A DNA stretch of 58,915 nt from an uncultured Bacteroidales bacterium (GTDB lineage Bacteria; Bacteroidota; Bacteroidia; Bacteroidales; P3). Below are positions 51,785 through 58,835 of the stretch, one piece after another; position 1 is the stretch's first letter, and every line of letters begins with the position of its first letter. The DNA is taken from NCBI GenBank assembly GCA_900317125.1, contig ONFR01000014.1:1-58915 (forward strand), in the 5' to 3' direction. Below the pieces are notes generated by a model that was not told where the DNA came from, did no database searches, and saw only the letters and a list, made by a program, of their open reading frames with translations. Position numbers and translations under genes: made by a program.

Positions 51785-54090
51785 TCCTTGGGTAACACAA
51801 AATGGATGGGCAGATTGAATTGGGTGCGGACTGCCTTACCACGTTGCCTGCCGGGTTTCCATTTGGGCATCAGTTTCACCACACGGACAGCCTCGGCACC
51901 ACAACCACCGCCGATGTCGCGGAGCACCTTGATATTGCTGACGGAGCCATCGACTTCGATGATGAAGGTGATGAACACTTTGCCCTCAATCTTATTGAGT
52001 TTTGCCTCGTCGGGATAATGAAGATTGCGCTGGATGAAGGCAATGAGCGAGTCTGTGCCTCCCGGAAACTCCGGGTCTTCCTCTATAACCATGAAGACCT
52101 CTTCTTCCTCTTCAACCTCTTCGAACACCGACGGTACACTACTGAGGTCGACAGACGAGATTCGTGCAGCCTTGAGGGCGGAGACTTCGTGACCTATGGC
52201 ATAGTCGGAGACTCCTTCGGGCATGGGGACAGGCTGCTTGACGGTGGTCTGCTTGCCGTCCTTGTTGACGATCTCTTCGTCGATGGCGACAAAAGAGGTG
52301 TATTGCGTCATGAGGTTGTATTTGAGACCCAGCTCTAGAATCGCCTTGTCGGTGGGGGCTTGGGCATTATCCAGATAGGAGAGATATTTGATGCGCTCGC
52401 GAGCCCAGAGGTAGCGCAGGGCAGCGTTGGCGGGGTCGGCCTTGAGGCTGGAGAGGTTGTAGGACTGCTTGAAGGGTTTGCGACCCACCTTGCCGGTGAG
52501 GAAGACGGTGCCTTGAGGTTTGCCATTGTATTTGCCGAAGATAAGAATGGGACGCTCGGCCATCATGTCGGGCACAGAGGCAGGCTCGATGTCGTAAGCC
52601 TGGAAGGAGCCGGAATTGAACTCTATATGAGTAAGGACCGGGGTGTTGATGTACTGGCGGAAACGTTCGGCTTGGGCAGCAGCCTCGTTCTCTTTGGTGA
52701 CAATCATGGGCTCGCCGTTGCCCGCAAAGGCCATGCCCTCGATAAGCCAGCGGTTGACACTGCTGCCTATGCCGAAGGAGAAGAAGTTGGCCTCGCCATT
52801 GTTCTGGCGGATGAGTTCGAAGCACCGGCTTTCGACGGTGACGTAGCCGTCGGTGAGGATGACCATGGTGCGGGAGATGTCCTGGTCGGGTCGCGGAAGG
52901 GCATAGGCAGTGCGGAGGGCATCGAGCACTTCGGTGCCGCTCCAGTTGTTGCCCCCCTGAATGAATGTCATGGCTTTGTCGATGTTGTCGGCAGTGGCAT
53001 CGACGGAGCGGGGACTGAACACGGCGGAATTGCTGGAGAAGAGGACGATATTGAACTTATCCTGCGGGTTGAGATTGGTGATGAGATTGCGCATCAGTTT
53101 CTTGGATATCTCCATCGGGAAGCCCCACATGGAGCCGGAGACATCGACGATGAAGATGTATTCGCGCGGAGGGATGTCGTCTTTCTGCACACGTTTGGGC
53201 GGCTGCACCATGAGCATGAAGAAATTCTCGTCCTGCCCCTCGTAGAGCATGAGGCCGGATTCGATGGTATTGCCACGCAGGGAGTAGTTGACGATGACAT
53301 CACGGTTGCCACCGTTGGTCTCGGAGGGGTCGAGGCGGACAATGGCCTGCTTGGCATCGGGGTTGGAGATACGCATCTTGTGCGAGGTGCAGGTGACATC
53401 CTGGATGGGGACGGCAGAATGGATGACGAGCTCGTAGCCGAACTTGTAGGCAGGCATGACGCCCGAATGGGTGTAGGGCGTGGCCACAAAGCCGTCGTCG
53501 GGGCCGGAGGGGTTCTTGGCGGGGTTGGAGTAGCGGGGACCCACCACAGTGGGATAGACAAAGCTGTACTGCCCTTTCTCCGGCACAAGGAGCTCGGTGT
53601 AGCGGAGCTCCACCATGATGGTGTCGCCTGGCATGATATTGGAGACATTCATGGTAAAGACATTGGGACGGCTCTGCTCCAATAGCGAGGCACGTTTGCC
53701 TTCCTGCTTGGCCTTCTCGTAGTCGGCACGGGCTTTCTGTTTCTCCTCAATCTGTGCACGAATGATGCGGGTGCCGATGGTCATCTGCATAGAGTAAACT
53801 GCAGCACGGGTGGACATGGGGAAGGTGTAGATAGCCTCGAGCGGATTTTTGCCGCTGTTGACATAGACCTGCTTGATGGTCACGTCGGCAATGGAGCCGG
53901 AAATGGAGGTCTTGACCGAAGTCTCTTTCAGCGGGAGCTGGTCGATTCCGGGATTCTCGCTGATGACAACGAAATAGGGCGAGAGGGTTTTGTCCTGATC
54001 GTCGTTTTCCTGTGCAAAAAGATTGCTGCTGCCGAGCGCGACAAGGCTGAGAAGTGCGAAGCATTTGCTCCAGAATGAATGGGTTTTCAT
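51781..54090 (-). CDS. VIT-VWA protein with C-terminal TonB-like domain
   Basis: 769 aa from ATG 54090, which begins a signal peptide (HSFWSKCFALLSLVALGSSNLFAQ). The frame is open further upstream but that part looks untranslated. A VIT domain at about 40-165 (VKTSISGSIADVTIKQVYVNSGKNPLEAIYTFPM, EEKQKARADYEKAKQEGKRASLLEQ) precedes a VWA domain with a MIDAS DVSGSMWG motif at about 310-490. A linker with an Asp/Glu run (EEVEEEEEVFMVIEEDPEFPGG) leads to a TonB C-terminal domain at about 680-769 (YPDEAKLNKIEGKVFITFIIEVDGSV, AVRVVKLMPKWKPGRQRGKAV). It is probably periplasmic, linking a metal-dependent adhesion domain to an outer-membrane contact. It is coupled to the lipoprotein gene at 50582. Confidence 0.9.
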   Translation of the reverse strand: MKTHSFWSKCFALLSLVALGSSNLFAQENDDQDKTLSPYFVVISENPGIDQLPLKETSVKTSISGSIADVTIKQVYVNSGKNPLEAIYTFPMSTRAAVYSMQMTIGTRIIRAQIEEKQKARADYEKAKQEGKRASLLEQSRPNVFTMNVSNIMPGDTIMVELRYTELLVPEKGQYSFVYPTVVGPRYSNPAKNPSGPDDGFVATPYTHSGVMPAYKFGYELVIHSAVPIQDVTCTSHKMRISNPDAKQAIVRLDPSETNGGNRDVIVNYSLRGNTIESGLMLYEGQDENFFMLMVQPPKRVQKDDIPPREYIFIVDVSGSMWGFPMEISKKLMRNLITNLNPQDKFNIVLFSSNSAVFSPRSVDATADNIDKAMTFIQGGNNWSGTEVLDALRTAYALPRPDQDISRTMVILTDGYVTVESRCFELIRQNNGEANFFSFGIGSSVNRWLIEGMAFAGNGEPMIVTKENEAAAQAERFRQYINTPVLTHIEFNSGSFQAYDIEPASVPDMMAERPILIFGKYNGKPQGTVFLTGKVGRKPFKQSYNLSSLKADPANAALRYLWARERIKYLSYLDNAQAPTDKAILELGLKYNLMTQYTSFVAIDEEIVNKDGKQTTVKQPVPMPEGVSDYAIGHEVSALKAARISSVDLSSVPSVFEEVEEEEEVFMVIEEDPEFPGGTDSLIAFIQRNLHYPDEAKLNKIEGKVFITFIIEVDGSVSNIKVLRDIGGGCGAEAVRVVKLMPKWKPGRQRGKAVRTQFNLPIHFVLPKE

Positions 54091-54190
54091 GATGATGGGG
54101 TTTTTGATTGACAACTGAATGACGTTTTTGTATGTTAATTTAGTACGATTAGAGCCAAAAAGTTTGCAAAAAGTGACATGCGAGACAGAA

Positions 54191-54688
54191 TTATTTTGGC
54201 CGCTTGGGGAAGAAACGACCTGTTCGACTGCAATAGTCGTCGTATTCGGAGCCAAAATCGCGCCATAGGCGACGCTCCTCGCTGAGAACCTGCAGCATCA
54301 TGACGGCGACATACAGAATGAATACGAGCATCGCTTGCCATGCCCAAAGCCACAGGCAAAAGCCAATGAGATAAAGGAAACTGCCGGAGAGCATGGGGTT
54401 TCGACTGAGGCGATAGGGGCCGTCGGTCATCAGATGGCGTGTGCGGGGTGCCAGCTCGTGGCCGAAAGCATCCATGGGGTTGCCATCGCCCTTATGGCGC
54501 ATATACACGATGGACCAAATGCTGAGGGACAATCCTATCAACATCAGGATTATAGCCACAGCAACACGAATGGGTGAAGCCGGCCAAAGGGCAGGGCGGC
54601 CACAGCCCAACCACATAAGGAAGGGCATCAGTCCCACAAACAGGACTGCCCCCAAAGCGTAGCCAAGTATTTCTTTGAAGAGTTTCAT
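54191..54688 (-). CDS. Isoprenylcysteine carboxyl methyltransferase-family membrane protein
   Basis: 165 aa. Four or five hydrophobic segments (ALGAVLFVGLMPFLMWLG, VAVAIILMLIGLSLSIWSIVYM, GSFLYLIGFCLWLWAWQAMLVFILYVAVMML) and the family signature MTDGPYRLSRNPMLSGS with the C-terminal EERRLWRDFGSEYDDYCSRTGRFFP. This matches the ICMT/PEMT-like group that transfers methyl groups to lipids or small substrates in the inner membrane. Substrate unknown. Upstream of the VIT-VWA gene on the same strand, 100 bp apart. Confidence 0.85.
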   Translation of the reverse strand: MKLFKEILGYALGAVLFVGLMPFLMWLGCGRPALWPASPIRVAVAIILMLIGLSLSIWSIVYMRHKGDGNPMDAFGHELAPRTRHLMTDGPYRLSRNPMLSGSFLYLIGFCLWLWAWQAMLVFILYVAVMMLQVLSEERRLWRDFGSEYDDYCSRTGRFFPKRPK

Positions 54689-54844
54689 GATTTTGTTTTA
54701 TTTACTAATATTTCGCATGGCTTTTCGGAGGTTCAGGCGGTACGGGCTGTCTTGGGATAGGCGTACAACCACATTGGATAACAACACATTGCACTATATA
54801 TGAATTGCTTGTCATGACTGGGATGAACCAGATTATTGAGACTG

Positions 54845-54852
54845 CAAAAATA
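54845..54852 (-). promoter_or_regulatory. -7 element for the ICMT-like gene
   Basis: The minus strand reads TATTTTTG, about 155 bp before the start codon at 54688. Confidence 0.55.
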
Positions 54853-54958
54853 CAAAAAAACTGTTTATCCATAGAAAAAAAAATACGCCCCTGCCCAAAA
54901 CCATTCTTGAGGAATGCTCGACGAGAAAAGTTTTTTTCTCCAATCCAATTATTTTGTG

Positions 54959-54966
54959 TAATTTTG
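54959..54966 (+). promoter_or_regulatory. -7 element for the gene at 54995
   Basis: TAATTTTG, 29 bp before ATG 54995. It supports that ATG over the TTG at 54971. Confidence 0.65.
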
Positions 54967-54994
54967 CGTTTTGAAACAAACAATCTCACAAGAT

Positions 54995-55405
54995 ATGGCA
55001 CAACTATCCCGCAAGGCAAAAATCATCACAATCCTGTCGTTATTAATTGCGATTGTACTGACCCTGTTTATCTATTTTCACTTCTTCTTTGTGTATAGCT
55101 CGGGGGTGAACGCCGGCAACATAAACTATATGCAGTGCGAAGGAATCATCTTCAAGACATACGAGGGCAAAATGATTCAAACAGGCTTTAAGACAAACGC
55201 CGGCGGAGTGAACACCTCGCTAAGGTCGAACGAGTTTAAATTCTCTGTCACCGACAAGAAGATTGCCGATACACTGATGCGCTGCTCGGGAAAAGAGGTT
55301 GAACTGCGCTGGAAACGCTATATGGGCACCCTGCCCTGGCGAGGCAACAGCCAGTATGTGGTGACGGAGGTGCTTTCAATACAAGATCCCACACGGTTAT
55401 TTTGA
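54995..55405 (+). CDS. Small membrane-anchored protein of unknown function
   Basis: 136 aa. A single N-terminal membrane segment (IITILSLLIAIVLTLFIYFHFFFVY) is followed by a ~95-residue exported domain with alternating strands (YMQCEGIIFKTYEGKMIQTGF, FKFSVTDKKIADTLMRC, VELRWKRYMGTLPWRGNSQYVVTEVLSIQ). The pattern is seen in small Bacteroidales envelope proteins without a named function; an OB-like barrel is possible. It has its own promoter. Confidence 0.65.
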   Translation: MAQLSRKAKIITILSLLIAIVLTLFIYFHFFFVYSSGVNAGNINYMQCEGIIFKTYEGKMIQTGFKTNAGGVNTSLRSNEFKFSVTDKKIADTLMRCSGKEVELRWKRYMGTLPWRGNSQYVVTEVLSIQDPTRLF

Positions 55406-55488
55406 TGAAACGGTTTGTCGTCCCGACACTGTGCCTGGTGCCATTTCAAGTATGAAGAACGTGGCTTAACGGTTTAATAATAATACTT

Positions 55489-55821
55489 ATGGGGTTGATG
55501 TTGAGCACCGAGAATATCACACCGAGCGAGGAGAGTTTGTGCGAGGTGGTTTATAATATTGTGGCTCAAATTCCCCGTGGGCGGGTACTTACATACGGCG
55601 CAATTGCCCGTCTGGCTGGTTTTCCCAACCACAGCCGCCTGGTAGGACGCATCATGCGTGGCGCTCCCGATGGGCAGCTGCCCTGCCACCGTGTGGTATC
55701 GGCAACGGGGAGGCTTGCCCCACACTACCCCGCTCAAGCCCTCCTCTTGGAAGCCGAAGGAGTAATCCTCTCCCCCACCGGAAAAGTCCCACTAAAGACC
55801 TACCTCTGGCAAATCGATTGA
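55489..55821 (+). CDS. MGMT-like (6-O-methylguanine-DNA methyltransferase family) protein
   Basis: 110 aa. It keeps only the C-terminal DNA-binding half of Ogt/MGMT: VVYNIVAQIPRGRVLTYGAIARLAG (helix-turn-helix with the arginine finger region) and the active-site LPCHRVVSATG, with the reactive Cys retained. Small stand-alone forms of this type include alkyltransferase-like proteins, but those replace this Cys. Methyl transfer is therefore possible. Start ATG 55489; ATG 55498 is an in-frame alternative. Confidence 0.85.
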   Translation: MGLMLSTENITPSEESLCEVVYNIVAQIPRGRVLTYGAIARLAGFPNHSRLVGRIMRGAPDGQLPCHRVVSATGRLAPHYPAQALLLEAEGVILSPTGKVPLKTYLWQID

Positions 55822-55852
55822 AAAGTTTTTTCGCCATTCCAATTCTTTTTCG

Positions 55853-55860
55853 TATTTTTG
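55853..55860 (+). promoter_or_regulatory. -7 element upstream of the repeat-protein gene
   Basis: TATTTTTG, 133 bp before the start at 55993, just after the MGMT-like stop. Confidence 0.5.
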
Positions 55861-55992
55861 CATCCGATTTCAAAGAGAAATCACGAAGCGTTATGCTCGT
55901 TCTGTGTATGGGAACCTGAGAAACTCCAAGCCGAAATTGTATTATCATTATAAAACTGAAGAGGCAACAGGATAAAATGGCCAAACAAGCAA

Positions 55993-56298
55993 ATGATTTC
56001 AGATATAATATGCAGAAACAGCATGTTCTATGTAATGAACGAGAACGGCAAAGAAATTAGTCATGGCTTTGAAAACTCATTAGGCGAACTCATGGGATTT
56101 ACTGGAACCATGATTCTTTTTCGTCGAAATGGAATGTATTATATGTATGATGACCGTCTAAAGGAGATTGCTCACAATTTCGAAAACTCACTCGGTGAAT
56201 TCCGTAGTATGGCAGGAAACTCTGTAAATTTTCGTAGGAACAGAATGATCTATACCTATGATAGCAGGTTTCGCGAAATTAGTCACCGCTTCGAATAA
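55993..56298 (+). CDS. Small protein of three tandem ~37-residue repeats
   Basis: 101 aa consisting of two full repeats and a partial third: NSMFYVMNENGKEISHGFENSLGE..., NGMYYMYDDRLKEIAHNFENSLGE..., NRMIYTYDSRFREISHRFE. The repeat core is (N)xMxYxYDxRxKEIxHxFENSLGE with FRR closing each unit. This resembles beta-propeller-like repeats found in mobile or interbacterial genes, but no named family is certain. No signal peptide. AT-rich, with an unusual codon mix for the region, consistent with recent acquisition together with the next gene. Confidence 0.7.
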   Translation: MISDIICRNSMFYVMNENGKEISHGFENSLGELMGFTGTMILFRRNGMYYMYDDRLKEIAHNFENSLGEFRSMAGNSVNFRRNRMIYTYDSRFREISHRFE

Positions 56299-56315
56299 TA
56301 TTAATATTTACTAAA

Positions 56316-57029
56316 ATGAATGCACAAGAACTTAATAAAGTGCAGCAAGAAATAAGAGATGCCATCTATGCGCATGCCATAGAACTCGGTTACGATAACA
56401 ACATTATTGAACCCATAACAGATGGTGTCTGTGATTTTGAAGGATATTTGAAATCCAATCCTAAAATCATGTGGATACTCAAAGAGCCAAATGGACAGAA
56501 TGAAGACGGAAATATAGAAGGTGGTGGATGGTCAATTGTTGAAACTGGATTCAGAGATATTGAAGCCACTGCGAAACAACCAACATTCCAGAAAATCATT
56601 TACATTATGTATGGTTATTTGAATGGTTGCAAATACTATGATATGGATTTCGTTCGGGACAATCATGAGATGGTCAAGGTAATGCATAATATTGCATACC
56701 TAAATGTCAGTAAAATGCCTGGCAATAGCAAATCTACCCCAACTAACATTGAAAATTGCTACCAACAATGGAAGCCTATCCTTGATAAGCAAATCGAGAC
56801 CTACAATCCAGATGTAATTATATTTGGCAACACGTTTGAGCACTTTAGAAATGATTTCAATGGAAATGGATTAGAGTGTATTGACAGCTATCCAGGATGG
56901 ATAGACATCTACCAGTGTAACAACCGCCTATTGTTCGCTGCATACCATCCCCTTCAACGATGTGGAGATGAAGAATATATTAACACCCTTATTGATACAC
57001 TTAACACGTATTTCCCAAGAAACAAATAA
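56316..57029 (+). CDS. Uracil-DNA glycosylase-superfamily-like protein
   Basis: 237 aa. The sequence has the skeleton of the UDG superfamily: a first motif KIMWILKEPNGQNEDG, a middle YNPDVIIFGNTFEHF strand and a final LLFAAYHPLQR with the family His. The usual catalytic residues of the known UDG classes cannot be matched with confidence, so activity on uracil is not claimed; a role on modified bases or in defence is possible. AT-rich, 18 bp after the repeat protein, ending at a terminator. Confidence 0.65.
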   Translation: MNAQELNKVQQEIRDAIYAHAIELGYDNNIIEPITDGVCDFEGYLKSNPKIMWILKEPNGQNEDGNIEGGGWSIVETGFRDIEATAKQPTFQKIIYIMYGYLNGCKYYDMDFVRDNHEMVKVMHNIAYLNVSKMPGNSKSTPTNIENCYQQWKPILDKQIETYNPDVIIFGNTFEHFRNDFNGNGLECIDSYPGWIDIYQCNNRLLFAAYHPLQRCGDEEYINTLIDTLNTYFPRNK

Positions 57030-57072
57030 GCAGAAAAGAAAAATCAGAGAGAGCAACATGCTTTTGGCAGAT

Positions 57073-57109
57073 GAGGGTGCCCCAAAACTTATGGGACACC
57101 CTCTTTTTT
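57073..57109 (+). terminator. Terminator after the UDG-like gene
   Basis: GAGGGTGCCCC pairs with GGGACACCCTC (one mismatch in the stem), followed by TTTTTT at 57104-57109. Confidence 0.8.
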
Positions 57110-57183
57110 ATGCATGTAATGGATATTACTCTTTCATTACAGGTGTCTGGAGGATGGAAAGCCTCTTATCGGGGTCTCAAATT
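57110..57183 (-). pseudogene. Decayed 3' end of a MerR-type regulator gene (duplicate)
   Basis: The minus strand reads DPDKRLSILQTPVMKE then stop. The intact MerR gene 700 bp away ends DPEKWLSILQVPVAKE. At the DNA level 57110-57183 and 57801-57870 share long identical runs (AATGGATATTACTCTTTC; CGGGGTCT). No upstream part of a regulator gene is found, so this is a leftover fragment. Confidence 0.85.
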
Positions 57184-57208
57184 GGAAAACTTTCCTTTTA
57201 AAAAGCCG

Positions 57209-57475
57209 TCAACCACCATAATAAACGGAATCTTCAGCTACGGTTAAGTCACAAAGACCAGCATCGTGGAACATTCCCTCGAAACTCAAGTCCTCGTCTA
57301 TTAATGGCCAATGGATGCCAGAATAGGTCAGTTCGAATTGAGCACGTTGTTCTTGAGTCGCGTCACGCAAGCGTGGCCAGTTGTTGAACTCATAGGATGC
57401 CTGCTTACCGTCGGTTGTTACAGCATACACAGCGTGGTCATCCACCCATACCCTGTCTATTTGCATTCTTTTCAT
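57209..57475 (-). CDS. DUF2442 domain protein (toxin-antitoxin-like partner)
   Basis: 88 aa from ATG 57475, which overlaps the stop of the preceding gene (ATGA). A longer start would overlap it by 28 bp. DUF2442 features: an N-terminal strand, DRVWVDDHAVYAVTTDGKQASYEF, then NNWPRLRDATQEQRAQFELTYSGIHWPLIDEDLSFEGM, the family signature. DUF2442 and DUF4160 genes usually travel as a pair and are proposed to be a toxin-antitoxin system. Which is the toxin is not settled here. Confidence 0.85.
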   Translation of the reverse strand: MKRMQIDRVWVDDHAVYAVTTDGKQASYEFNNWPRLRDATQEQRAQFELTYSGIHWPLIDEDLSFEGMFHDAGLCDLTVAEDSVYYGG

Positions 57476-57708
57476 CTCTGTTTGAAAAACTCTTGCCAAC
57501 GATCAAGGATTACATCAGTGTTCTCTTCAAGAATTGACTCTATTAAAGACAACTCATGTTTCTTGAAACCGTGATTGTACACCATCATCATCGGTTGCAC
57601 ATTATATTTCGCTTCACGTCCGGCATTACAAATATGCACATGCACAGGTTCGTGGTCGTCAGAATAAAACATAAACCGTAATCCAAATAGTGTAAAAAGA
57701 GTTGGCAT
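57472..57708 (-). CDS. DUF4160 domain protein (toxin-antitoxin-like partner)
   Basis: 78 aa. DUF4160 pattern: MPTLFTLFGLRFMFYSDDHEPVHVHICNAG (FYSxDHxPxHVHV) and then EAKYNVQPMMMVYNHGFKKHELSLIESILEEN. It is coupled to the DUF2442 gene by ATGA. The pair sits between the intact MerR gene and a decayed copy of that gene's end, which suggests that recombination at the locus brought it in. Confidence 0.87.
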   Translation of the reverse strand: MPTLFTLFGLRFMFYSDDHEPVHVHICNAGREAKYNVQPMMMVYNHGFKKHELSLIESILEENTDVILDRWQEFFKQR

Positions 57709-57767
57709 TGCTTTATTTATATTTGTTTTTGTAACGATGCATGATGGAAAATATTGTATTAACTAAG

Positions 57768-57801
57768 AAAAAAGGAGTCACATTGTTGCAACTCCTTTTT
57801 T
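57768..57801. terminator. Bidirectional terminator between MerR and DUF4160 genes
   Basis: AAAAAAGGAGT pairs with ACTCCTTTTTT around CACATTGTTGCA. It works in both directions and lies 17 bp after the MerR stop. Confidence 0.8.
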
Positions 57802-57817
57802 ATACGTGCAATGGATA

Positions 57818-58648
57818 TTACTCTTTCGCTACTGGCACCTGAAGGATGGAGAGCCACTTTTCGGGGTCTTTCTGGTTCCAGATGCCATCGACATAGACTG
57901 TACGGTGTTCGCCAATGACGCGGTAGCCATGCTCTTCGATGTAGCGGAAAAACTCGGTGTAGGACTCGTAAAAACGGTCGTAGGGGCCGTGGTGAGCCAT
58001 GCACAGGGCTGTGGGCACTTCTGGCAGGCGTTTGAACTGGATAATGGTGCTGTCGGTCCCCATCTCCTCCACCTGCTCGCAGTATTCAATGTCGATGTCC
58101 GTGGGTTTATATTCTTTGTCATGCTCAACAGTGAAGCAGTAACCCGGCATAGGACAACGGCAGCCGAGACGATGCATCTCCGGCCCAATAACATCGGTAC
58201 AGAGCGGGCCAAGGGCCTGCCAGTTTTTGATTACCTCGCGGTGCGAGGCGACGATGATTGACGGTAGGGTCTGTATTGAAAATTTTTCCATTGTACTGAT
58301 TTCTTTGCGGGAGTCCCTCAACGAAAGCAAAAGCTGTAAACGGCCCTGGAGCATGTGCAGTTGCCTCTGGCAGTCGACAATCTTCTGTTCCAGCTGTTCA
58401 AGGGGTGGAACGGTGGAATTGTTGTCAAAAATCTCTTTGATTTCCGCCAGCGAGAAACCCATGCCTTGCAGCGAGCGGATGGTTGATAGCTGTTGCATCT
58501 GGGATATGTTATAATAGCGATACCCCGTCCACTCATCCACCTCATCGGGCTGCAAAAGTCCTTTCTGCTCATACAGCCGCAATGTCTTTACTGTCACTTG
58601 CATCATCTTCGAGAACTCCCCGATTTTTAATTTTGTTCTGTAAATCAT
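57818..58648 (-). CDS. MerR-family regulator with GyrI-like effector domain
   Basis: 276 aa from ATG 58648. The open frame continues 27 codons upstream but that part contains the promoter. A MerR DNA-binding domain (YRTKLKIGEFSKMMQVTVKTLRLYEQKGLLQPDEVDEWTGYRYY, helix-turn-helix plus wing) is followed by a coiled-coil dimer helix (EQLEQKIVDCQRQLHMLQGRLQLLLSLRDS) and a C-terminal GyrI-like/AraC-effector domain (YCFTVEHDKEYKPTDIDIEYCEQV, GPYDRFYESYTEFFRYIEEHGYRVIGEHRTVYVDGIW). BmrR-type activators of this design sense lipophilic compounds. No efflux gene lies next to it in this window. A 16-bp palindrome overlaps its start codon. Confidence 0.92.
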   Translation of the reverse strand: MIYRTKLKIGEFSKMMQVTVKTLRLYEQKGLLQPDEVDEWTGYRYYNISQMQQLSTIRSLQGMGFSLAEIKEIFDNNSTVPPLEQLEQKIVDCQRQLHMLQGRLQLLLSLRDSRKEISTMEKFSIQTLPSIIVASHREVIKNWQALGPLCTDVIGPEMHRLGCRCPMPGYCFTVEHDKEYKPTDIDIEYCEQVEEMGTDSTIIQFKRLPEVPTALCMAHHGPYDRFYESYTEFFRYIEEHGYRVIGEHRTVYVDGIWNQKDPEKWLSILQVPVAKE

Positions 58649-58662
58649 TATCGTACGACAAT
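58647..58662. promoter_or_regulatory. Candidate operator palindrome at the MerR start
   Basis: ATTATCGTACGACAAT is a 16-bp inverted repeat with one mismatched pair. It lies between the -7 element (58685-58692) and the ATG, overlapping the first base of the start codon. Autoregulation is inferred. Confidence 0.45.
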
Positions 58663-58684
58663 AGTGTTTGTTTGATATCGAATG

Positions 58685-58692
58685 CAAAGATA
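58685..58692 (-). promoter_or_regulatory. -7 element for the MerR gene
   Basis: The minus strand reads TATCTTTG, 37 bp before the ATG at 58648. Confidence 0.6.
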
Positions 58693-58758
58693 CAACATGC
58701 CCCAAGGGACGAGTCAAGCACTTTAACACATTTTATATATTATCTCAAACAACCCCAC

Positions 58759-58794
58759 CTATCAAATCTATCATATCTATCAAATCTATAAAAC
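58759..58794. repeat. 9-bp CTATCAAAT tandem repeat
   Basis: ctatcaaat, ctatcatat, ctatcaaat, ctataaaac: four 9-bp units, the reverse complement of the GATAGA-type unit at 2281 and 5022. It lies between the MerR promoter and the rRNA terminator. Confidence 0.75.
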
Positions 58795-58828
58795 AAAAAA
58801 AAGGGAGTCCCTTTTCGGGAACTCCCTC
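58795..58828 (-). terminator. Terminator of the rRNA operon
   Basis: GGGAGTCCC (58803-58811) pairs with GGGAACTCCC (one bulge), with an A-rich run before it on the + strand, giving a U-tract on the minus transcript after the 5S gene. Confidence 0.8.
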
Positions 58829-58835
58829 TGTAAAA

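Larger units (their letters stand above)
54689..54994. other. Divergent intergenic region
   Basis: 306 bp holding two back-to-back promoters: a minus-strand -7 at 54845-54852 for the methyltransferase, and a plus-strand -7 at 54959-54966 for the small membrane-anchored protein. AT-rich, no gene seen. Confidence 0.6.

Noticed and set aside
50627..52018. 463-codon open frame on the plus strand
   Set aside because: Antisense to the lipoprotein and the end of the VIT-VWA gene. It lacks any recognisable feature.
55977..56060. ATG at 55977 as an earlier start of the repeat protein with a frameshift
   Set aside because: That frame ends after 27 codons without repeat-like residues, while the frame from 55993 already contains a complete first repeat.
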